Of a stretch of 50,274 bases of DNA, positions 8,281 to 14,914 are shown piece after piece; within the stretch, counting starts at the first letter, position 1; every line of letters begins with the position of its first letter. Source of the stretch: Fusibacter paucivorans. Lineage in GTDB: Bacteria; Bacillota; Clostridia; Peptostreptococcales; Acidaminobacteraceae. Location: assembly GCF_018390735.1 (NCBI RefSeq), contig NZ_JAHBCL010000032.1, forward strand, positions 1 through 50,274. Reading direction: 5' to 3'. The notes beneath the pieces are model-generated. The model was not told the DNA's origin. It was given only the letters and a program-made list of their open reading frames with translations, and did no database searches. The translations under genes and the position numbers were made by a program.

Positions 8281-8416
8281 GTGTCCCATTCGGCAGTATG
8301 CAGAGCTGAAATATGCGTGATTATCAAAATGCTGAGTATAATAGAATATAGAATCGCTTATTAAAGTTAGCCTCATACAAGGCAACTACGATTGCATAAA
8401 ATAGCAAAAAACATAG

Positions 8417-8443
8417 AAGGCTGCCATTATTGGCAGCCTTTCA
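8417..8443 (+). terminator. terminator of hcp
   Basis: AAGGCTGCCA (8417-8426) pairs with TGGCAGCCTT (8431-8440) around TTAT. Outer pairing of ACATAGA with TCTATGT extends the stem. The stretch 8281-8416 holds nothing else I can support. Confidence 0.8.
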
Positions 8444-8506
8444 TCTATGTAGAGACATTGATTTAAAAAGAGAAGACCATTCTACATGATCTTAAAAAGG
8501 GTAGAA

Positions 8507-8538
8507 TAAGCGCTAAATTGGATGGGATTTAGCGCTTA
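8507..8538 (-). terminator. terminator of the 47-aa peptide gene
   Basis: TAAGCGCTAAAT (8507-8518) and ATTTAGCGCTTA (8527-8538) form a perfect 12-bp stem with an 8-nt loop. On the minus strand the stem begins in the stop codon of the peptide gene and is followed by TTCTACCCTTTTT. Confidence 0.6.
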
Positions 8539-8679
8539 ATCATCAAGATAGGAAGTTAAGCTATTTAAACCTGCTCCAAAATAATTCGCAGTAGGTTTGA
8601 TAAGGTTACTGTACTCACTAAGCGTGAGCATACTGTTTGCGGGTGCTGCTGTTGTCATTGTCGTTTTTTGATTTTCCAT
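8536..8679 (-). CDS. small peptide, 47 aa, unknown function
   Basis: A 47-codon gene with an ideal ribosome binding site (AAGGAGG) 8 nt before ATG 8679. ATG 8685 is in frame but touches the site and is less likely. The peptide begins MENQKTTMTTAAPANS, then SMLTLSEYSNLIKPT and ANYFGAGLNSLTSYLDD. It is polar at the N-terminus, with an aromatic/aliphatic Gly- and Asn-containing C-terminal half. It has no cysteine, signal peptide or obvious membrane helix. I do not recognise it. A complete unit is visible: promoter at 8902-8930, a ~215-nt structured leader, the gene, and a terminator. The layout would suit a signalling, precursor or regulatory peptide, but no function is assigned. Confidence 0.6.
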   Translation of the reverse strand: MENQKTTMTTAAPANSMLTLSEYSNLIKPTANYFGAGLNSLTSYLDD

Positions 8680-8698
8680 GGTCATACCTCCTTGAAAC

Positions 8699-8721
8699 TT
8701 TATACACTTATATTGTATAAA
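8699..8721. promoter_or_regulatory. inverted repeat in the peptide-gene leader
   Basis: TTTATAC (8699-8705) and GTATAAA (8715-8721) form a 7-bp inverted repeat just upstream of the peptide ribosome binding site. It overlaps the -35 element of the plus-strand promoter at 8713-8741. It could be an operator or an mRNA hairpin. Confidence 0.35.
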
Positions 8722-8741
8722 TATACATAAATGGGTATAAA
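8713..8741 (+). promoter_or_regulatory. sigma-A-type promoter directed into the peptide leader (antisense)
   Basis: TTGTAT (8713-8718), a 17-bp spacer and TATAAA (8736-8741) predict plus-strand transcription starting near 8748, opposite to the peptide gene. Confidence 0.45.
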
Positions 8742-8747
8742 AATACC

Positions 8748-8890
8748 CGTCCTATCACAATTTAGACGAGTTCCGTTGCGAGATCACTAATTATAACGGT
8801 TGATATAGGAACCACCCATCTTATTCTAGCACAATACCATCGTGATCCAATGCTGATGTTGTACCACTCCTTTAGTGGAGTCTTTTTGTT
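8748..8890 (+). ncRNA. candidate structured antisense RNA opposite the peptide leader
   Basis: The stretch between the plus-strand promoter and the plus-strand terminator can fold into successive hairpins: CGTC/GACG, GTTCC/GGAAC with inner CGTT/AACG, and ACAA-CATC/GATG-TTGT. The second and third hairpins carry loops containing GATCAC and GTGATC, which are exactly complementary and could kiss. The same pairings exist in the minus-strand leader transcript. I do not recognise a known RNA family. Whether the functional molecule is this RNA, the minus-strand leader, or both cannot be decided from sequence alone. Confidence 0.35.
8866..8890 (+). terminator. plus-strand terminator of the candidate antisense RNA
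   Basis: ACTCC (8866-8870) pairs with GGAGT (8877-8881), followed by CTTTTTGTT. An alternative stem CCACT/AGTGG overlaps it. On the other strand this hairpin lies at the very 5' end of the peptide transcript. Confidence 0.45.
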
Positions 8891-8901
8891 AATTAAGATG
8901 T

Positions 8902-8930
8902 ATTATAACAGTGCTCAGAATAGAAGTCAA
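8902..8930 (-). promoter_or_regulatory. strong sigma-A promoter of the small peptide gene
   Basis: On the minus strand TTGACT (8930-8925), a 17-bp spacer and TATAAT (8907-8902) give a near-consensus promoter. Transcription would start near 8895, leaving a leader of about 215 nt before ATG 8679. Confidence 0.65.
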
Positions 8931-9201
8931 TAGGGTTTTTGAGAAAATTCGCGAAAAATTCTGAAAATTATACAAGGACTGCAATAGCCCCGTTAAATGA
9001 ATTTTATGATCGCATAAGATAAAATTAACAAAAATGATACACTCGTGTTCATGGAATTTGTGTATACTAATCATAATACAAAGACAAAGACAATGACAGG
9101 GAATCGGTCATTCAAATGATTCAGCGCATAAAACGCTAGAAATAGAGTATTCTTAATTACAAATGTTTGGAAATGCAATCGCTTGCCTGAATGGTAACGG
9201 G
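8931..9201. other. non-coding AT-rich stretch
   Basis: Between the peptide promoter and the promoter of the HAD gene I see no gene or convincing signal. The short minus-strand frame here has no ribosome binding site and atypical composition. Confidence 0.5.
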
Positions 9202-9230
9202 TTGTGCGCGCGTGTATCGAACATTAAAAT
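9202..9230 (+). promoter_or_regulatory. promoter of the HAD phosphatase gene
   Basis: TTGTGC (9202-9207), a 17-bp spacer and TAAAAT (9225-9230), about 90 bp before the start codon. An ACGCTT/AAGCGT hairpin lies in the leader. Confidence 0.5.
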
Positions 9231-9317
9231 GGGCTAATAAAGGCTAACCCCATATGCCCTATAAATTGCGACGCTTTAATGAAGAGAAGCGTTTGAACGA
9301 CAAGAAAGGAAATAAAG

Positions 9318-10121
9318 ATGAACCAATACAAAGCGGTCGTTTCTGACCTGGACGGCACACTGCTCAACCGTTACCACGCATTGAGTGAACGAACCATTGA
9401 AGTGGTCAGAGGTCTTGAAAAGCAGGGAATCCTGTTTATTATTGCAACAGGCAGACATTTCAAAGATGTCATGATGATTAAAGAAAAGCTGGGCGTGATG
9501 CCCTATATGATTACAGCCAATGGTGCAACGGTCTGTGCACCTTCAGGGGATATGATTTACCAGTCTGCCATTCCAAAAGAAGTGGTAAAATCAATTTTAG
9601 CCATTGACGTTCCGGACATCGTCTATAAAAACATCTACCAGGATGATTTATGGCTGATGGAACGTGAAAGTCATCTTTTTGACGATTATTACGAAGATGG
9701 CGCTTTTCGTTATACACTTTGTCAGTTTGAAGATCGTATGCATTTTGATACGAATAAAGTATTTTTTACAAGTGAAGATCCCGACGCATTAAAACCTGTT
9801 TATGAGACAATTAAGCAAAACTACAGTGATGTCGTCGACGTGACGTTTTCGCTGCCCGTCGTGCTTGAAGTCATGGCAAAGGGGACCAATAAGGGAACGG
9901 CGCTCAGCAGCTTGCTAACGGGGCTGAATATTGAACCGGAAGCGTGCATAGGGTTTGGCGATGGGCTAAATGATTTAGAAATGCTTGATTTTGTGGGCGT
10001 GGGGCATATTATGGGCAATGCGGATGAACAACTGAAATCACAGCTGCCGCATCTTAAAGTTATTGGCAAAAACCATGATGATGCCGTAGCGAGATCTCTC
10101 CAGCACATATTTGCACTCTAA
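9318..10121 (+). CDS. Cof-type HAD-IIB hydrolase
   Basis: A 267-residue cytoplasmic phosphatase of the haloacid dehalogenase superfamily, Cof subfamily, typically acting on sugar phosphates or flavin/PLP-type phosphates. Motif I is VSDLDGTLLN at residues 8-17 with the nucleophilic Asp. Motif II is IIATGRHFKDV with a Thr. The Lys of motif III lies around VMAKGTNKGTALS, and motif IV is GFGDGLNDLEML. The C2-type cap occupies the middle. The start at 9318 follows GAAAGGAAATAAAG. It appears monocistronic. The substrate cannot be told from sequence. Confidence 0.88.
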   Translation: MNQYKAVVSDLDGTLLNRYHALSERTIEVVRGLEKQGILFIIATGRHFKDVMMIKEKLGVMPYMITANGATVCAPSGDMIYQSAIPKEVVKSILAIDVPDIVYKNIYQDDLWLMERESHLFDDYYEDGAFRYTLCQFEDRMHFDTNKVFFTSEDPDALKPVYETIKQNYSDVVDVTFSLPVVLEVMAKGTNKGTALSSLLTGLNIEPEACIGFGDGLNDLEMLDFVGVGHIMGNADEQLKSQLPHLKVIGKNHDDAVARSLQHIFAL

Positions 10122-10204
10122 CAGGAGCCTCGAAAGCATTTAAAAATTTCACCTATTAAAAAAATTGAATAATAACAAATTCCGTGTAAATTTTTGAATA
10201 AGGG

Positions 10205-10232
10205 TTGACACGCGGCTGTAGCATGGTATAAT
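10205..10232 (+). promoter_or_regulatory. consensus promoter of the aromatic operon leader
   Basis: TTGACA (10205-10210), a 16-bp spacer and TATAAT (10227-10232): both hexamers match the sigma-A consensus exactly. Transcription should start near 10239, 42 nt before the leader peptide ATG. Confidence 0.8.
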
Positions 10233-10280
10233 CATTCACAAATCAAGTAATTATTCATTCATTAAGGATAGGTAACAATT

Positions 10281-10430
10281 ATGTCTGGTAAACTTAACGT
10301 ATTGGCGAACAACAACTATTTCTTTTATTTTAGCTGGAGCTATTTTTATTTTAGCGCTGGCTATTTGTTTTGCAAAAGAATAGGGTTGAAAAATGCTGAT
10401 GAGCAATTAAGTTGCCTTTCGATAGGTTAA
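10281..10430 (+). CDS. aromatic leader peptide (attenuator), 49 aa
   Basis: A 49-codon ORF between a consensus promoter and an intrinsic terminator just ahead of the aromatic biosynthesis genes. AAGGA lies 12 nt before the ATG, with a closer TAGG. Residues 13-30 contain 12 aromatic residues, including the core YFFYFSWSYFYF with Tyr, Phe and Trp together. That composition and position are those of a ribosome-stalling leader peptide sensing charged tRNA-Tyr, tRNA-Phe and tRNA-Trp. The C-terminal 19 residues are ordinary. Another frame of the same DNA gives a hydrophobic stretch but has no start codon, which speaks for the aromatic frame. The peptide itself probably has no further role. Confidence 0.75.
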   Translation: MSGKLNVLANNNYFFYFSWSYFYFSAGYLFCKRIGLKNADEQLSCLSIG

Positions 10431-10473
10431 CGACACACTTTAAGAAGATGGTTAAAGTAGAGACTCATTAGTG
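10394..10473 (+). promoter_or_regulatory. candidate antiterminator pairing in the aro leader
   Basis: CTGATGAG (10396-10403) can pair with CTCATTAG (10464-10471), which forms the 5' arm and loop of the terminator; with flanking wobble pairs the helix reaches about 10 bp. The two structures are mutually exclusive. The upstream half lies inside the leader-peptide ORF about 25 nt after its aromatic run, a sensible place for control by a stalled ribosome. Confidence 0.55.
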
Positions 10474-10485
10474 GGTCTCTTTTTT
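10459..10485 (+). terminator. attenuator terminator of the aro operon
   Basis: GAGACTCA (10460-10467) pairs with TGGGTCTC (10472-10479), with one G-U pair, around loop TTAG, followed by six T. It lies after the leader-peptide stop codon and 45 bp before the aroF start. Confidence 0.8.
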
Positions 10486-10529
10486 AATACTTAAATGGCC
10501 TGCTAATTGTCTGACAAGAGGAGGATAAA

Positions 10530-11417
10530 ATGGCTGTAGCAATGAACATGAACTGGAAAGAAGATCAAGAAGTGATCGAAATCATTAAGCGGATTAAAGA
10601 ACCTTTCAAAATGACAAACAGGGCATTTAAAGCGGAAGACACTTGCGTTACCGTTGACGGCAGAAGCATTGGCAATGGTCACTTTGGCATTATTGCAGGA
10701 CCGTGTTCTGTCGAGAGCAGATCTCAAATTGTCGATGTCGCAAAGGCAATTGAATTATCAGGCGCTAACTTCCTAAGAGGTGGTGCATTCAAACCGAGAA
10801 CTTCACCTTATGACTTCCAGGGACTTCGTTCAGAAGGGCTGGCATTGCTCAGGGCAGCCAAGAAAGCGACGGGCTTGCCGATTGTCACTGAAGTGATGGC
10901 TGTTAAGACACTGGAAGATCATGCAGATGATATTGATATTATTCAAATCGGTGCAAGAAACATGCAAAACTTTGACCTTTTAAAAGCGGCGGGGCAGCTC
11001 AGAAAGCCAGTATTACTCAAACGCGGCATGTCGGCTACCATTGAAGAATTCCTCATGGCGGCAGAGTACATTCTATCAGAGGGAAATGATCAGGTTATTC
11101 TCTGCGAACGCGGCATTCGAACCTTTGAAAAGTACACGCGCAACACGTTAGACCTAAGTGCGATTCCCGTTATTAAACGTTACTCACATTTGCCGATTAT
11201 CATTGACCCATCTCACGCTACCGGCGATTCACGCTATGTTGAATCCATGGCGCTGGCAGCTGTTGCAGCAGGTGCAGATGGTTTGATGATCGAGGTGCAC
11301 AATAATCCTGAAACAGCGCTTTCTGACGGTAAACAATCCTTAACACCTGTTCAGTTTAATGCTGTTATGGAAAAAGTAACACAGCTTGCCAAAATAATGG
11401 GCAAAACGGTTGGCTAA
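10530..11417 (+). CDS. aroF: 3-deoxy-7-phosphoheptulonate synthase (DAHP synthase, type I-beta)
   Basis: It condenses phosphoenolpyruvate and erythrose 4-phosphate to DAHP, the entry step of the shikimate pathway. The 295-residue protein carries IAGPCSVES near residue 53, [67 protein letters not shown] and [18 protein letters not shown], the I-beta core. Only about 45 residues precede the core, with no room for the ferredoxin-like ACT-type regulatory domain found in, for example, the 338-residue Thermotoga enzyme. So direct feedback inhibition through that domain is unlikely (inference), which fits control by the upstream attenuator. ATG 10530 has AGAGGAGG 6 nt upstream. Confidence 0.93.
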   Translation: MAVAMNMNWKEDQEVIEIIKRIKEPFKMTNRAFKAEDTCVTVDGRSIGNGHFGIIAGPCSVESRSQIVDVAKAIELSGANFLRGGAFKPRTSPYDFQGLRSEGLALLRAAKKATGLPIVTEVMAVKTLEDHADDIDIIQIGARNMQNFDLLKAAGQLRKPVLLKRGMSATIEEFLMAAEYILSEGNDQVILCERGIRTFEKYTRNTLDLSAIPVIKRYSHLPIIIDPSHATGDSRYVESMALAAVAAGADGLMIEVHNNPETALSDGKQSLTPVQFNAVMEKVTQLAKIMGKTVG

Positions 11418-11468
11418 GGATTCTGTTAATAATGGGATATGATGCCGTTATGATCCTATCATCCCGCC

Positions 11469-11485
11469 ATCATTATCATAATGAT
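11469..11485. repeat. palindrome in the aroF-tyrA gap
   Basis: ATCATTAT-C-ATAATGAT is a perfect 8-bp inverted repeat around one base. It has no T tract, so it is not a terminator; it may be an mRNA hairpin or a processing site. Confidence 0.4.
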
Positions 11486-11519
11486 CATAAATAAGTAAAC
11501 CATCACAAGGGCTCAGTTC

Positions 11520-11654
11520 ATGACGATTAAACGACTGAGCAGAGACGAACGCATTGAGGCAATGCGACGACTGAAAAAGGAGGCAACACATTGGGGTATC
11601 AATTTCTGTAATCGGACTCGGGCTAATTGGCGGATCAATCGCCAAAGCCGTTAA
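11520..11654 (+). CDS. possible 44-codon ORF overlapping the tyrA start
   Basis: ATG 11520 has AAGGG 9 nt upstream and opens a frame of 44 codons ending at TAA 11652. The first 24 residues (MTIKRLSRDERIEAMRRLKK followed by EATH) look like a charged helix. The remainder overlaps tyrA in another frame and looks like a shadow. Its translation would pass ribosomes over the tyrA ribosome binding site, so it could be a coupling ORF that helps the non-canonical tyrA start. It is not a recognisable chorismate mutase. Confidence that it is a real product is low. Confidence 0.25.
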   Translation: MTIKRLSRDERIEAMRRLKKEATHWGINFCNRTRANWRINRQSR

Positions 11655-12411
11655 AGCAAACACACCGCATCGCGTTATTGGGTTTGATATTGACGCGCAT
11701 ACATTGAATTTTGCACGTGACGAGGGTATTCTCGACGAAGTGAGCGACGATGCCGAACATGTATTGTCACAAGGTGATATTGTTTTTATCTGCTTATATC
11801 CAAAAGAAACCATCACATTTATACGAGAGCACTACAGAGCCTTTAAAGATGGCGCGATTATCACGGATTGCGCCGGACTGAAGATGGAAATGACAGCGTT
11901 CTTCAACAAAATGGTGAAAAATGATAAAGACTTGGAGTTTATCGGCGGTCATCCCATGGCGGGCAGTGAGAAAAAGGGTTATGAAAATGCCAGCAGCACT
12001 TTGCTCGAAGGGGCACCCTTTATTCTGACACCGCATGAAGGCAACACCGATAAAGCGGTTGAAAAGCTGACGTCACTGCTAGTGGCGATGCAATTTGGCG
12101 AAGTGACGCAGATGACAGCACAGGTGCACGATGAACTCGTTGCCTACACGAGTCACCTGCCGCATATCATTGCCAATGCACTACTGGTTCGAAAGCCTTC
12201 GACGGTGACAAAATCGCTGGAAGGCGGAAGCTTTAGAGATGTGACGCGCGTCGGTAAAATGAATACACTGCTTTGGCAGGAGTTAATCATGAGCAATCAG
12301 GAGAATGTATTGAAGTACTTGGATGATTTTAACGGTCAAATCAATGCCGTGAAAGAAGCGATCCAGTCTCATAATACAGAATCGCTCGTGGCACTCTTTG
12401 AAGGGCATTAA
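11590..12411 (+). CDS. tyrA: prephenate dehydrogenase (TyrA), apparent ATT start
   Basis: TyrA oxidatively decarboxylates prephenate to 4-hydroxyphenylpyruvate for tyrosine. Read from 11590 it is 273 residues with the Rossmann motif VIGLGLIGGS at the N-terminus, IGGHPMAGSE in the middle, and SHLPHI downstream. The first ordinary start, TTG 11704, would remove the whole nucleotide-binding motif. The frame is closed by TGA at 11572, leaving ATT 11590 as the only plausible initiation codon; it stands 6 nt after a perfect AAAGGAGG. ATT starts are rare (known for infC). The alternative is a sequencing or real frameshift, since TTG 11591 is one base away but out of frame. The protein is a stand-alone dehydrogenase without a chorismate mutase or ACT domain. 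Confidence 0.85.
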   Translation: MGVSISVIGLGLIGGSIAKAVKANTPHRVIGFDIDAHTLNFARDEGILDEVSDDAEHVLSQGDIVFICLYPKETITFIREHYRAFKDGAIITDCAGLKMEMTAFFNKMVKNDKDLEFIGGHPMAGSEKKGYENASSTLLEGAPFILTPHEGNTDKAVEKLTSLLVAMQFGEVTQMTAQVHDELVAYTSHLPHIIANALLVRKPSTVTKSLEGGSFRDVTRVGKMNTLLWQELIMSNQENVLKYLDDFNGQINAVKEAIQSHNTESLVALFEGH

Positions 12412-12421
12412 GGAGTTTATA

Positions 12422-13471
12422 ATGACAGAGGGCTTACGACAAACCCTAACAGTTGAAGCACCATCAAAGCAATACAAGATAACCATTGATAAAAAGTGGA
12501 TTGACCGCGATTTTTTCAAAGCGTTGGCAGTCAACCGAAAAATTGTTATGATAACAGATGAAAACGTCTATGCATGCTATCGTGAGCTGCTCGAGGGTTT
12601 TGATGTCTTCGTGATTACAGCGGGTGAATCGTCAAAATGTATGGCGAGCTACAGTGATATCCAAAGTTATCTGATTGAACATCATCTAACGCGATCTGAT
12701 GCTGTTGTGGCTTTTGGCGGCGGCGTAGTAGGTGATTTAGCGGGATTTGTTGCTGCTACCTATATGCGCGGCATTGGCTTTATACAAGTACCAACGACAT
12801 TGCTGGCGATGGTAGACAGCAGTGTCGGCGGCAAAGTTGCCATTAATCACAGTGTTGGGAAAAATATTTTGGGAGCATTTTATCAGCCGGATGCCGTTTA
12901 TATGGATACGGCGTTTCTGGAAACACTGCCGGATGCAGAATTTGCCTGCGGCATGGCGGAAATTATAAAATACGGTCTCATTCGGGATGAAGCGCTCTTT
13001 GCATTGTTGGCAGATTTGCCTGTTAAGGCAGTCCGCGAACAGATTGCTTCTATTATAGCAAGGTGCTGTGCCATTAAGGCAGAAGTTGTCGCAGCGGATG
13101 AAGAAGACCGAGGACTTAGACAAATTTTAAATTTTGGCCATACAGTAGGACATGCAGTCGAATCGTTCTATCATTATAAAACATATACACACGGTCATGG
13201 CGTTGCTATTGGCATGGCAATTAAAGCAAAGCTTGCCATGAATAACGGCATCATTGATCCTGTACAGTATCGTTTGATTGTGGAGACGATTAAGAAATTT
13301 AATTTACCCATTGCCATTGACGAACCCGAACAGATGCCGGAAGTTTTAAAAGAAGTGATTCACGACAAGAAAGCGGAAGGCGATGTCTTTAAACTCATTG
13401 AGCTTGAAACCATTGGGAGCGTGAAAATCGCAGCATACACTTATGACGCACTCGTAGCGATGCTCGCGTAG
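12422..13471 (+). CDS. aroB: 3-dehydroquinate synthase
   Basis: AroB cyclises DAHP to 3-dehydroquinate using catalytic NAD and a divalent metal. The 349-residue protein shows the NAD-binding FGGGVVGDLAGFVAATYMRG, then VPTTLLAMVDSSVGGKVAIN, GMAEIIKYGLI and the metal-binding LNFGHTVGHAVE. The start at 12422 is preceded by AAGGAG 7 nt upstream, directly after the tyrA stop. The in-frame ATG at 12398 lies inside tyrA and is not needed for the fold. It is the third structural gene of the aromatic operon. Confidence 0.95.
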   Translation: MTEGLRQTLTVEAPSKQYKITIDKKWIDRDFFKALAVNRKIVMITDENVYACYRELLEGFDVFVITAGESSKCMASYSDIQSYLIEHHLTRSDAVVAFGGGVVGDLAGFVAATYMRGIGFIQVPTTLLAMVDSSVGGKVAINHSVGKNILGAFYQPDAVYMDTAFLETLPDAEFACGMAEIIKYGLIRDEALFALLADLPVKAVREQIASIIARCCAIKAEVVAADEEDRGLRQILNFGHTVGHAVESFYHYKTYTHGHGVAIGMAIKAKLAMNNGIIDPVQYRLIVETIKKFNLPIAIDEPEQMPEVLKEVIHDKKAEGDVFKLIELETIGSVKIAAYTYDALVAMLA

Positions 13472-13525
13472 CGGTCTGTATTTTTGAATAACGATAGCGT
13501 CTTGATGCAAAACGTATTAAGTGTT

Positions 13526-13554
13526 GGTGCGCACCATGTGATGATGCGCATCAT
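13526..13554. repeat. two tandem palindromes between aroB and aroA
   Basis: GGTGCGCACC (13526-13535) and ATGATGCGCATCAT (13541-13554) are perfect palindromes lying 5 bp apart in the only sizeable gap of the operon (132 bp). No T tract follows, so it is not a typical terminator. They may be mRNA hairpins or protein sites. Confidence 0.4.
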
Positions 13555-13606
13555 ATGAAAAAATAAGTGTCAACTGACATAAAAATTAAACCATAAGGAA
13601 TAGATG

Positions 13607-14914
13607 ATGATGAAATCAGCAAAAGTGACCATTCAACCCAAAACCATATCGGGCATTGTAACCGTGCCGCCGTCGAAGAGTATCAGCCATCGCGCGGTGA
13701 TCTGCGCCGGTTTGTCTGCACGGCAGTCCACCATAAAGAATTTAATTTACTCAGATGATATTAAGGCAAGTCTTCAGGCAATGTCTCAGTTTGGAATGAC
13801 AATCGAATCGGAAACTCAGAAAAATGATCGCTATACGCTTGCGCTCGTCAATCATAAAATGGCGGCGCTCAGTCAAAAGCCAGTTCAATCACCTATTACG
13901 ATTGACTGTCATGAATCCGGGTCCACGATTCGTTTTTTAATGCCTTTTTTTCACCTTTCTTCTGAAGCGGTGACATTTATAGGCCGCGGTAGACTGGCGG
14001 AAAGGCCGTATACGACCTTTTACAGACTCTTTGATGAACGCGGCATTGTCTATGAAACCACGAATGGTATATTGCCGACGACGATCAAGGGCGCACTAAA
14101 AGCCGGACGCTATGCGGTTGAAGGAAATGTTAGCTCGCAGTTTATCACGGGGTTGATGTTTATGCTGCCGCTCTTGGACGGCGATTCTGTTATCGAGATT
14201 ACGACACAGCTCGAATCAAAGGGTTATATTGATTTAACGCTGGAAGCGCTGCGTGCTTTTGGCATCATAATCGAAAATAAAGATTACGAGGCATTTGTCA
14301 TCCCAGGTGGTCAATCTTATAAAGGCTGTGAATTTACCGTAGATGGCGATTATTCGCAAGCGGCTTTTTGGCTCGTCGCGGCGGCAATCGGCAATGAAGT
14401 TGAACTGGACGGCATGAAATGGGAATCGCTGCAAGGTGATCGCGCGATCATCGATATTATTGAAGCGATGGGCGGAAAAGTAACCTTTGAAAATCAGCGA
14501 TTAACAGTAACGGTGAATAAGCTTAACGGCGTCGTGATTGACGCTTCTCAATGCCCGGATCTCGTGCCGGTTGTAGCAGTACTGTGCAGCATGTGCAAAG
14601 GGGAGTCACGCATTATCAATGCTGAACGCCTGCGCATTAAAGAATCAGATCGACTAAAGGCAATTTCCACAGAACTCAATAAAATGGGTGCGAAGATAGA
14701 AGAAACACCGGATGGCCTTATTATTCAGGGCATAGACAGCTTTAAAGGTGCGGCAGTGGAGAGTTGGAATGATCATCGTATCGCCATGGCGCTTGCGATT
14801 GCAAGCACGCGATCGACGGGTGATGTCATCATAGATGGTGCAAGTGCTGTGAATAAATCGTATCCGATGTTTTGGGAAGATTTCAAAAAAGTAGGGGGCG
14901 TTGTTTATGAGTAG
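13607..14914 (+). CDS. aroA: 3-phosphoshikimate 1-carboxyvinyltransferase (EPSP synthase)
   Basis: AroA transfers the enolpyruvyl group of PEP to shikimate 3-phosphate. The 435-residue protein has PPSKSISHRAVICAGL at the N-terminus, the HESGSTIRFLMP motif, GRLAERPY, VSSQFITGLMFMLPLL, DGDYSQAAFWLVAAA and the LRIKESDRLKAISTEL signature, ending with the DHRIAMALAIA motif. Three successive ATG codons (13604, 13607, 13610) follow AAGGAA; spacing favours the second or third. The end overlaps aroC by 8 nt. Confidence 0.93.
   Translation: MMKSAKVTIQPKTISGIVTVPPSKSISHRAVICAGLSARQSTIKNLIYSDDIKASLQAMSQFGMTIESETQKNDRYTLALVNHKMAALSQKPVQSPITIDCHESGSTIRFLMPFFHLSSEAVTFIGRGRLAERPYTTFYRLFDERGIVYETTNGILPTTIKGALKAGRYAVEGNVSSQFITGLMFMLPLLDGDSVIEITTQLESKGYIDLTLEALRAFGIIIENKDYEAFVIPGGQSYKGCEFTVDGDYSQAAFWLVAAAIGNEVELDGMKWESLQGDRAIIDIIEAMGGKVTFENQRLTVTVNKLNGVVIDASQCPDLVPVVAVLCSMCKGESRIINAERLRIKESDRLKAISTELNKMGAKIEETPDGLIIQGIDSFKGAAVESWNDHRIAMALAIASTRSTGDVIIDGASAVNKSYPMFWEDFKKVGGVVYE

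Noticed and set aside
8748-8890. A known riboswitch class for the structured region
   Set aside because: I compared by eye with T-box, cyclic-di-GMP I and II, THF and preQ1 landmarks and saw no match, so no class is assigned.
8889-9074. Minus-strand 61-codon frame before the HAD gene
   Set aside because: It overlaps the strong minus-strand promoter at 8902-8930 and has no ribosome binding site.
10312-10380. A hydrophobic frame (ISFILAGAIFILALAICFAKE) in the aro leader, offset by one from the leader-peptide frame
   Set aside because: It has no start codon in frame. The ATG and ribosome binding site lead into the aromatic frame, whose position fits an attenuator.
11520-11654. Chorismate mutase missing from the aro operon, sought in the short ORF before tyrA
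   Set aside because: The 44-codon frame lacks the AroQ helix pattern and catalytic residues; it is listed only as a possible coupling ORF.
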